From: Prostheceraeus crozeri
Lineage: Eukaryota > Platyhelminthes > Polycladida > Euryleptidae
NCBI GenBank assembly: GCA_907163375.1
Contig: CAJQUW010014423.1
Coordinates: forward strand, 186,001 to 250,000
Length of the DNA: 64,000 nt
Direction of reading: 5' to 3'
Both the position numbers and the translations under genes were made by a program. The notes under the pieces were generated by a model. The model had not been told where the DNA came from, made no database searches, and worked only from the letters and a program-made list of their open reading frames with translations. Each line of letters begins with the position of its first letter. Position 1 is the first letter of the stretch. Shown here in pieces: positions 21,113 to 28,409 of the stretch.

Positions 21113-23621
21113 CCCGCATGTGATCAGGCGGACAAAAGTGTCCGTTAACGATTTTCAAAATGCTCTTTTTCATGATCGATAGCTTATCCGTCCGTAATAT
21201 CATGTGACTTTGTTCCTATGGTGAGGTAGATATTCATGCTAAAAGGATTTTTGATTTGATCTATTAGAATGCGATCAGCAGCAGAATAACCTGTTGCGGT
21301 TCAAGGCGGACAAAAGTGTCCGTTCATACATAGAGTCATTTTCATTCGATTCAAGCATCTTCACAACCCGAAGCTATTGTCTCATTGTGAAATAAACTAA
21401 TTCATAGAGATGATAACGTCATCCTTTCCAAGATAGTTGATTCTCTATGGTTGATTCATCGATTGACAGAAACACGACGAACGAGTGTGTGCGTATTTTT
21501 AGCACGTGCGTGTGATTCATTCTGTGTTTCGTCCATTGATGTTATTTGATAGACGAAGCCAATCAATTTGAAGAATGTTTTCCGTCTGACTCGACGCTGT
21601 TTGTGTTTCATCTTGTACGCATAATATCATTGTCTTCGGACTCACAGTTGCTCGCAAGATGTCACGCGCTGGAAAGCAGATTGCCATGAGACTGATGGCC
21701 CTAGAAAGTGATTCAGAGGAGGACGATGATTTTACAGCAGCTGATGATGACTTTCATGATGTATCAGTTGAAGTTCCTTCTACTCACGATGATCCTATGG
21801 GTAATGTGACAAGTGACAGTGGTGAAGATGATGAGCCGGACATTGGTGGTGATGGCGTCTCAGACAACACTACACCCGTTGAAGTTTTGATCGGCAGGAA
21901 TAATACAGAATGGTCTGTGATAGACGAAAATGCTGTATTTCCTGGGAGAGCATCGAGAGAGAACATCCTGCGTCCAGCTCCAGGCCTAACAGCGTATGCA
22001 TTTCAACGTCTACGGGATAATCCGGTTTTGGATAGTTTTCTAATTTTCTTTAGCACTGGTAGGTAATAGCCTTATTTATGCACAATAATTTTTGCATCTC
22101 TAATCGATTGCGCTTTTGTTTTTCAGATATGATTGAAACGATGGTCAAGGAAACCAATAGACAAGGTACAAGGATGAAAGGTTCTCAATTTACGGAAATT
22201 GATCTATGTGAGATGAAGGCCTTTATTGGATTGCTGATTCTCCGAGGTACATATCGAGCTGCTGGGGAATGTGACGATGAATTGTGGTCACCAATACACG
22301 GTAGACCTATTTTCAGCCGAACAATGAGTTTACGTCGATTCAAATTGATACGCTCCTATTCTGCGATTTGACAATGTTGAGACAAGACAAGGACGACTTT
22401 CTCGTGACAAATTGGCAGCCGTGCGTCTTTTATTGGATGTTTTTGTAAGTCACAGTCAACAGGCGTATGTTCCAGGACCATCGGTTACCGTGGATGAACA
22501 GCTATATCCGTATCGTGGAAGATGTCGCTACATTCAGTATATGCCATCTAAACCGGCCAAATATGGTCTAAAGTTTTGACTTGCCTGCGATTCGGACAAC
22601 TACTATTGCACCAATATCCAATTCTATTGCGGCAAGGACGACGTTCGGGATAGTGATGTACCGCTTGGTCAGCATGTTGTTTTATCTTTGACTGAACATT
22701 TACGACAAAGCGGTAGGAACATCACATGTGATAACTTCTTCACTTCGGTTCAGCTTGCTCAGAAGCTTCATGAAGCAAACATGACTCTCGTGGGAACAGT
22801 GCGATCCAACCGACGTGAGCTACCAAGTGTACTTGCAACACACCAGAGAAGAGAGCAATTTTCAACTGTACAAGCTGTGAATCAAAGCAATGGTTGCTCG
22901 ACTCTCTTAGTATCCTACGTGGCGAAGAAGAACAAAGTTGTCAACCTTATCTCGACCACTCATCGCAAGGCTACTATTGATCATTCCTCTAAGAAGAAGA
23001 AACCTGATGTGGTGGAATATTACAATCACACAAAAGGCGGTGTCGACGCCGCAGATGAGCGCATCGGCACTTATAGCACCAAATTCAAATGTCGACGGTG
23101 GCATGTTGTCCTTTTTACCAATATTTTGGATTTGAGTGCTTTCAATGGTTATGCCATTCATTCTATTTTTGAGCCGAATTGGAACTCGACGAAATTATTT
23201 CGCCGTCGGCTGTATTTGTTGGCACTTGGCAATTCTCTGTTACAAGACCATCTGGACCGCCGGTCACCCAATCTGAACACTACATTTATTGTTGGAATGA
23301 CACCATCTCCGATATCCCAAAAACGTGGTGTCTGCGTGCGGTGTGATTACGGTGAACGAAAGAATGCAAATGCAACTACAAATGCAATCATTTCGTTTGC
23401 AAAGATCATTTTACGCAAATTTGCTGTCATTGTTCGAATTGATTCGCTCGGAAACATACACGTCTTTTGGATATACATGTATTTTTCGTCTACACATCAT
23501 ATTTAGATGAAAAGAACATATATAGGCTATAAAGCACATCACAAAATGGTTTAAAATGAAAACGGACAAAAGTGTCCGCTCTGACACTAATCGTAGTTAT
23601 TTTTTAGCGGTCACATGCGGG
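21113..23621 (+). mobile_element. piggyBac element nested in Polinton 1
   Basis: TTAA on both sides (21109-21112 and 23622-23625) is the target duplication of piggyBac. The termini are CCCGCATGTGA and its inverse. A 16-bp palindrome, CGGACAAAAGTGTCCG, occurs three times subterminally (21129-21144, 21307-21322, 23563-23578). Length is 2509 bp, normal for the family. It lies inside a minus-strand Polinton gene, so it arrived after the Polinton. Confidence 0.95.
21659..23440 (+). pseudogene. piggyBac transposase, decayed
   Basis: The first exon (21659 to about 22062, MSRAGKQIAMRLMALESDSE, acidic) is followed by a short probable intron ending at the cag before 22127. The transposase core follows: WSPIHGRPIFSRTMSLRRF, VDEQLYPYRGRCRYIQYMPS (first catalytic Asp), NITCDNFFTSVQLA (second), and KGGVDAADERIGTYSTKFK (third). 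A Cys-rich C-terminal finger is visible in part (CVRCDYGERKN, then CNYKCNHFVCKDHF in another frame). Defects: a one-base frameshift near 22370, a TGA in place of the usual Trp codon after KYGLKF at about 22578, and a frameshift near 23360 before the finger. All three catalytic Asp residues remain, but the copy cannot make transposase. The family cuts and pastes at TTAA without footprints. Confidence 0.9.
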
Positions 23622-23781
23622 TTAAGTTAACGATACTCCCTATGCCAGAAAAGATGCCAGCCCCTTCTTTTTGAATTGTTTCTACATTGTTATAATGGTA
23701 AACAGATTTCACAGATGGTTCATGAGCAATTTTTATATTTGAAGCAATATGTTTAAGATTGTGTTTATAAATTATAGGCAT
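23622..23781 (-). pseudogene. Polinton small protein gene, 5' part, split by piggyBac
   Basis: It starts at ATG 23781 (MPIIYKHNLKHIASNIKIAH) and continues with GAGIFSGIGSIVN up to the TTAA where piggyBac inserted. The 3' part of the gene lies at 20762-21112. The N-terminal KHNLKHIA pattern is one I associate with small Polinton structural proteins, but I give no function. Confidence 0.5.
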
Positions 23782-23825
23782 TTTTTAGGATTAAATTTGA
23801 CTTTTGGGAAAAAATATTTACGATT

Positions 23826-23852
23826 GGTTAGTAACCTGAGGACCTTTGGTCC
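23826..23852. repeat. double-hairpin module between genes
   Basis: Read on the minus strand: GGACCAAAGGTCC-TCA-GGTTACTAACC. It lies between the coiled-coil gene (start 24242, end 23874) and the next gene start (23781), so it is again immediately 3' of a stop. Confidence 0.85.
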
Positions 23853-23873
23853 GATTAAGATTTACGTGCGTCA

Positions 23874-24242
23874 TCAAGATTTACGTTTGTGAATGGACAA
23901 CAACTTCGAGATAACTTTATTAATTTTCCGTTGCACTTTATCTATTGCGTCAAGTAGCGTGTGATGTACTTTAATTTCTTTTCTATTAACTTGCATTTTC
24001 TCCTGATTCATCTTCAACGCCGTTTTAAGAGCATTTAACTTAATTTTAAGAACATCTAATTGTCTTTTAACAGAATCCAACTGTTCTTTATTTTCTTTAG
24101 AGTTTTCTTGTAAATTTTTCTTTAATTCATTTTCTAAATTATTTTTAAGAGTTTTCATTTTATCAACTTTTTGATGAAGTGAGTTTACTTCATTTATTAT
24201 TCTATTCATCTTTTTCATTTGTTGAGTAATTTTAGAACTCAA
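23874..24242 (-). CDS. Polinton coiled-coil protein, unidentified
   Basis: A 122-codon open frame, nearly all coiled coil by composition (MSSKITQQMKKMNRIINEV, with heptad-spaced L, I and V and many K/E/Q), ending in KLLSIHKRKS. It has no recognisable family. It directly follows the fibre-like gene on the same strand (39-bp gap). The pairing suggests a stalk or scaffold role near the fibre-like protein, but that is inference from position only. Confidence 0.5.
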   Translation of the reverse strand: MSSKITQQMKKMNRIINEVNSLHQKVDKMKTLKNNLENELKKNLQENSKENKEQLDSVKRQLDVLKIKLNALKTALKMNQEKMQVNRKEIKVHHTLLDAIDKVQRKINKVISKLLSIHKRKS

Positions 24243-24280
24243 TTCATCAACACTTTTTTGGAATGTAGTTTATAACTGCT

Positions 24281-24853
24281 TTAATTTTTTTTTAATTCTT
24301 TCAGGTAGTTCTCTATTTCATCTTCTAATTGTTCTTTCAATAGTTGTATCTGATGTTTATTTTTAATGACTGCAGATTTTAACTTTTTAGAAAGTAATAT
24401 TAAAATTTCTGATTGTTCTGAAATCTTTTTAAAAAGTTTTGCTGTATCTGCTTCTAGCTCTCTATCCTTTTTATCAAGTTTTAATAATTTTTCGTTTAAT
24501 GATTTGTCATTAAGTTTTAGCAACTTTAATTCATTCATCAGTGGAACCAAAACATCGTTTATATATTTTTCTTTTAAGTCATTGATTTGTGTATCAACAT
24601 ATTGTTTATTTGTTAACTCTGTATTTTGTTGCGGAAGAATAGAAAGATGCAATGGACCAGATAAAACGTCTCCAGTTTTCATGATATAATTTTCTATTTC
24701 TATTTCTGATTCACGATTATTCGGGATATATGCACCTCCACCAACATTTGGCAACATCATTTTTTCAACAATAAAAGATAGATATGTCATGGAAATAAAA
24801 ATTGTTTTCTCATGAAAATAAAAAATAATTTTTTCACGGATCAACAAAGACAA
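24281..24853 (-). CDS. fibre-like protein with phage tail-fibre motif
   Basis: 190 codons from ATG 24853; a more likely start is the MMLPN pair near 24760, because the residues before it look non-coding. Residues about 55-85 read MKTGDVLSGPLHLS, then P-Q-Q-N and ELTNKQYVDTQI. This is the repeat pattern of phage tail-fibre and collar proteins (M-x-G-x-L-x-G-x-L-x-L ... A-x-x-K-x-Y-V-D). The remaining C-terminal half is a long coiled coil (KLLKLDKKDRELEADTAKLF and onward). A glycine-rich piece (NVGGGAYIPNN) precedes the motif. Such a layout suits a trimeric virion spike, but this is inference. It is the outermost sizeable gene at the right end and looks whole as an open frame. Confidence 0.6.
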   Translation of the reverse strand: MSLLIREKIIFYFHEKTIFISMTYLSFIVEKMMLPNVGGGAYIPNNRESEIEIENYIMKTGDVLSGPLHLSILPQQNTELTNKQYVDTQINDLKEKYINDVLVPLMNELKLLKLNDKSLNEKLLKLDKKDRELEADTAKLFKKISEQSEILILLSKKLKSAVIKNKHQIQLLKEQLEDEIENYLKELKKN

Positions 24854-24872
24854 TGAATGGACATCAGATCAC

Positions 24873-24950
24873 TCAGATTCCTTCCATTTCTGAGGCTTCT
24901 TCAATTTTCGTCGTCGCCGTTGCCGTCGCCGTCCCCGTTGAGGTTTCCAT
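24873..24950 (-). CDS. 25-codon frame at inverted Polinton end
   Basis: METSTGTATATATTKIEE... and then a stop. Its ATG context, TTCTTTAAAAATGGA, is the inverted copy of the start of the first left-end gene at 7889, so each Polinton end carries the same translation start pointing inward. The Thr/Ala part is a GC-rich short repeat. This is probably the leftover of the repeat-borne gene start rather than a working gene. Confidence 0.4.
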   Translation of the reverse strand: METSTGTATATATTKIEEASEMEGI

Positions 24951-24984
24951 TTTTAAAGAAATATTTTGAATACAATCTTCTGGT

Positions 24985-25200
24985 ATATTAAGACTACGTG
25001 ATATTTTTTTGGGCTACCTAAATTTTCATCTGCCTACATTTTCGACCTTCGGCTACGTGATATTTTTCGACCACGTGATATTTTTTAGATTACGTGATAT
25101 TTTAAGACCACCTAAATTTTCGTCCACGTGATATTTTGAGACCGCCTAAATTTTCGATTACGTGATATTTTGAGACCGCCTAAATTTTTGAAATTTTGAT
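24985..25200. repeat. right subterminal array of Polinton 1
   Basis: About six imperfect copies of CACGTGATATTTTGAGACC followed by GCCTAAATTTTCG, period near 30 bp. Similar words occur in inverse order at 60545-60690 in the second copy. One unit carries GACCTTCGG, a piece like the hairpin modules. Confidence 0.75.
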
Positions 25201-25230
25201 TATTTGAAAATTTTGAAAAAACCCGCAAAA

Positions 25231-25294
25231 GTGTGACATCCGGCGCAAGCGAAGCGAGGCAAAGCGAAGCGAAGCGTCGCGCCGGATGTCACAC
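25231..25294. repeat. terminal hairpin of Polinton 1, right end
   Basis: A perfect 16-bp stem GTGTGACATCCGGCGC closes a 32-nt GC-rich loop of GCGAA-type repeats. Outside it the element finishes with TATATACTACT at 25305. The left end of the second Polinton (60446-60520) has the same stem and nearly the same loop. Confidence 0.9.
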
Positions 25295-25441
25295 TATATA
25301 CTACTCTTATCACGGAATTTCTAATCTCCCTTTTTAACATGGACCATTAATCAGTTTTCATGATGTCATTTTTATCGTCGTCCTCAAAGATGTCACATCC
25401 GAATTTTCGAACTTTTTTTATCGAAGAGACCTCAAAACTGT

Positions 25442-25891
25442 GACAGGTTTTACCTTCAATCTAAGAGGAAGGTAATGATTCAGGATGATATTTGGTTTAC
25501 TTCAAGGCCATTGGGACACAATACCCTGAAAAAGATGTTACAGACAATGAAAAAAGAGATCGGAATTCAAGGGAGAAAAACTAATCATAGTCTGAGGGCT
25601 ACTTGTGCCAGTCTTCTTTACAACGCGGGAGTTGACGAACAGATGATTATGGAAAGAACAGGTCATCGGTCAGTGCTCGGGGTTCGCTCTTACAAAAGAA
25701 CATCGGATTTGATGATCAAAAACACTTCCATGATTCTTAACAGCGAGGTTTTGTTTTCAGAAGTCAAGAGGCAGTGTCCACGTGTTCAACAACATGCGTG
25801 TGGCATCAATATCAACATTCGAGACTGCCAAGTTACAATTGTGAATAAACCTCCAGCTGAAGGTGATATTTCTCGAGATGATCAAGTCTGA
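25442..25891 (+). pseudogene. tyrosine recombinase C-terminal part (Crypton/DUF3504 type)
   Basis: The open frame before the first ATG (25475) already reads family-like sequence (RFYLQSKRKV), so the visible piece is the end of a longer protein. It continues IWFTSRPLGHNTLKKM, GRKTNHSLRATCASLLYNAG, TGHRSVLGVRSYKR. Counting from the ATG, the HxxR motif is H38-R41, the second box is GH64, and the likely nucleophile is Y73. This is the tyrosine recombinase fold of Cryptons and the domesticated KIAA1958/ZMYM-like DUF3504 proteins of animals. A stop at 25889-25891 is followed by AATAAA near 25930. The N-terminal half is not seen here: the Polinton end lies only 137 bp upstream and may have separated it. 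It could be a host gene's last exon or a dead Crypton. Confidence 0.7.
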
Positions 25892-26289
25892 TCGCTATGA
25901 CTTTGCATTTCTTGTTAAAATGTTGAAATAAAGATATGTTTTTTGACATAGATAATGACCTCTAAAGTAAAAATAATGACCGGAAATATTACATAACCAT
26001 GCGTTAATAATAGATTTATTCACATCTCATCTCTCTTTCTCTTTTTCAGCGATTGATTCTTTGCTGACCGTCAATTTTCTTTTCTCTTTCTCACGAGATA
26101 TTGAATATCTCGTTTACGAAACGAAAATGGCGTAGGCTGACCGGTTACATATATACATGTACACAAGAAATATCAACTATGAACATGAGAACGCACATAG
26201 GAGCGACGAGGATAGGATAAGGGCACATGGGTTAGATTGAAACGAACAAACGTTGAATACATTAACATAATACACTGTACGCGTCATGC

Positions 26290-26402
26290 AATTATCGGAA
26301 TTGAATCTTATTATGGAATTGGAATTGAATTGAACTGTTTCGACTGGAATTGGAATTGGAATTGAAGTTTCTGCTCTGGAATTGGAATTGGAATTAAAAA
26401 AT
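26290..26402. repeat. GGAATT microsatellite
   Basis: Interrupted runs of GGAATT and variants. The same run is found at about 50590-50700 in copy B. Confidence 0.85.
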
Positions 26403-26436
26403 TTCAGTGGAATTTTTCCAGCTGTGGTCACAATAT

Positions 26437-27130
26437 TGGCATGTTGTTCAATTGCATCTGAAGACGGACAAGTCGATGTTGATGCAAGGTTCTATTCATG
26501 TGACGAGCTGCATGATCGATGAAAGTTTGCTGAACAGATGGCTCCGACAAATGTCTCATAACAACACTTTTCATTAAGAGATAGATGTCTCAATGGGATT
26601 GAGGAAAGGGGAATAACGCGGAAGACCCACTGGATGCTCATCTTTCAAAAATGGAGGGTTCCTATGTGCGGGTGCATTGTCATGGATGATGGTGACATTC
26701 TCATCATCCAGCAGACTGTTTACATCACTTAAAAAAAGTGCTTACTTTTTCTGTGTCATTCCACCTGTTACACAGCCGTAGTGTACAAGACCATAGTGTT
26801 GTGAAATGGCTAAACACACAGTAAGATTTTGTCCACGTTGACCATTCACGATTCTAATAGCCCTTGTTCCACACAGTGATCGCCCCTGTGATCGAACCGC
26901 ATATGTTGAACCCACATTCGTCCGTGTATATGATCCACACCAGCCTACATCATCCACCTTACGTATGATGCCCTCTCTTCCTTGATGAATTGGTTGATGT
27001 TCCAGTTATGTCGCATTACCGTCGTTGTGGAAACTTGAAGTAGTGGAAAAAGAAGCGCCAATCTCACCTTCATTTCGTCAAGAGTTGCGGTTGGCTTTTC
27101 CTCCACATATCTAATAAGCTCATTGTGCAT
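26437..27130 (-). pseudogene. IS630/Tc1-type transposase remnant, copy A
   Basis: The minus strand encodes an N-terminal piece (MHNELIRYVEEKPTATLDEM, then LLQVSTTTVMRH), a first catalytic region with DDVGWCGSYTRTN, GTRAIRIVNGQRGQ and VCLAISQHYGLVHYG, then HDNAPAH (second Asp) and a YSPFLNPIE-like end (Glu). The layout is that of the IS630-Tc1-mariner superfamily. The frame shifts near 26950 between the N-terminal and core parts, and the C-terminal part is decayed. No terminal inverted repeats were found. A near-identical copy lies at 56697-57385. Confidence 0.75.
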
Positions 27131-27253
27131 TAAATGACATTGAGCATGTCATGGAAAATACCATAGCAATTCATGGCACTGTACTGTAGTGTTTATCAAG
27201 TAAAATGTAAATGAGCATTTAAATCATGGATCAATGAAGTCATAAGATAGAAC

Positions 27254-27425
27254 TGTAGCAGCAGATATCTTCACCAGAATCGACTTATGCATAATCTATG
27301 TCACAATGTTATTCTAACGTTCTATGTCATAGTTCACAATTTGAATTGTAGCTGTAGCCTACTTCAAGAGCTTGTTTTCATAACAATATTATAACTCAAC
27401 AAACTCAGACATTTTGCCTCGTTAT
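27254..27425 (+). repeat. Gypsy 5' LTR (short form)
   Basis: 172 bp, TGTAGCAGC to CCTCGTTAT. Just downstream, ATTGGTGAGCCCGAAC is the place expected for the primer-binding site. Compared with the 3' LTR it lacks a middle section of about 250 bp; copy B at 57511 has the same short form. Confidence 0.85.
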
Positions 27426-27446
27426 ATTGGTGAGCCCGAACAAACA

Positions 27447-27982
27447 ATGGATGCCAGCTTTTCAACTGCCGCTTCGTGCAACTCAGTATCTGTCAAAATT
27501 CCAGCATTTAGGCTACATGTATGATCAAAAATATCAGAGCATGGTTTATACTTTGTGACGCTCAATTTTCAATCGCAAACATAACTTCACTTTTTACCAA
27601 GTCAAGCCATGTAATTGCTAATATACCATCTGATGTCATATCAAGACTGTCCGCTTGGATTCTCAAACAAGCAGACCGCGGTAAAATTTATTACGATGAT
27701 CTCCAACAACAACTTCTACAGATCTATGATTTAACTGGTATTGAGAGGTCGCATGCCTTACTTGAACTTCCGACATCGGGACTAGGTGACCGCAACCCTA
27801 TTCAACTTGCAGAAGAGATGCGATTGCTTTCCTTAAAAGCTGATGGCTCTCAAGTCGATCTAATTGCCGAAATATTTATGCGAACAATTCCGAAGTCTGT
27901 AAGAGATCAAATGTATGTTATCTTACAACAGCCCAGTTCAACATACTGTACTAAGCTTGAAGATCTGTCAATGAAAATTTAG
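27447..27982 (+). pseudogene. Gypsy gag region, broken
   Basis: It starts ATGGATGCCAGC and contains a Gypsy-type gag pattern: AWFILCDAQF, HVIANIPSDVISRLSAWIL, DDLQQQLLQIYDLTGIERS, IAEIFMRTIPKSVRDQM. In the family this forms the nucleocapsid shell. A MITE insertion follows immediately (27993). The copy is broken; an equivalent piece is at 57704-58231. Confidence 0.75.
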
Positions 27983-27992
27983 TTGACCGCTA

Positions 27993-28277
27993 CAGTCGAT
28001 AACGTAATTTAAGAAAGAACTACACGTTTATTCCAATAGCTATATTGTCTGATTGTCGGTGCGTTTGTAGAAATTCAACGGAAGTCTTCTCATCCTTGCA
28101 AATCGATGCCAGAGTCAACAAGTTCATCCTTGATCGAAGTGACAATGAGACAGGTGCAGCGATCGTGTGTGTTGCCCCTAGGCAATGAGTCACATATATG
28201 TGCGTATATGCGCCGACGATCAAGGTCAACCATGAACAGTCATTTTAGAGGATTGGCATATTCTACGTTATCGACTG
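27993..28277. mobile_element. Tc1/mariner-type MITE inside Gypsy
   Basis: 285 bp with inverted ends CAGTCGATAACGTA and TACGTTATCGACTG, flanked by TA on each side (27991-27992 and 28278-28279). No coding capacity. It lies between the gag and protease regions, so it arrived after the Gypsy element. Confidence 0.75.
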
Positions 28278-28409
28278 TAGCGCAGCAAATATTTATCCGA
28301 TTTAAATGAAATTTGGTTTGTAGAGAGAAAATATCCATAGCTAGACACTCCTCAAGTTTCATAGCGATCAGTTCAGTATAACATGATTTATCGAATTTTG
28401 AAGGAGTGG

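Larger units (their letters stand above)
6930..25305. mobile_element. Polinton/Maverick copy 1 (fossil)
   Basis: Large self-synthesising DNA element of about 15.9 kb, plus a 2.5-kb nested piggyBac. It carries the family's diagnostic set: protein-primed DNA polymerase B, retroviral-type integrase, packaging ATPase, major and minor capsid proteins, and several small structural-type proteins. The right end is clear, finishing CTACT at 25305 after a hairpin that matches the left end of the second copy at 60446. The left terminal hairpin is not present, and the left limit near 6930 is inferred from subterminal repeats shared with the second copy. Sequences at 7847-7900 and 24938-24985 are inverted copies of each other, which places the inner limits of the terminal repeats. 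No maturation protease was recognised in this copy. Several genes are broken, with roughly ten breaks overall, so it is an inactive fossil of moderate age. Confidence 0.9.
26024..27979. repeat. 1.96-kb duplicated unit, copy A
   Basis: From ATCTCATCTCTC at 26024 to GAAAATT at 27979 the sequence recurs at 50318-50732 plus 56693-58231 with only scattered differences by eye. The unit contains a GGAATT microsatellite, a decayed transposase, and the 5' LTR and gag start of a Gypsy element with its left flank. In this copy the joint CAATATTGGCATG at 26431-26443 is uninterrupted. Confidence 0.9.

Noticed and set aside
26177-26431. 84-codon frame with NSNSNS and PIPIPIP
   Set aside because: It is the translation of the GGAATT microsatellite in duplicated unit A, and the same occurs in unit B.
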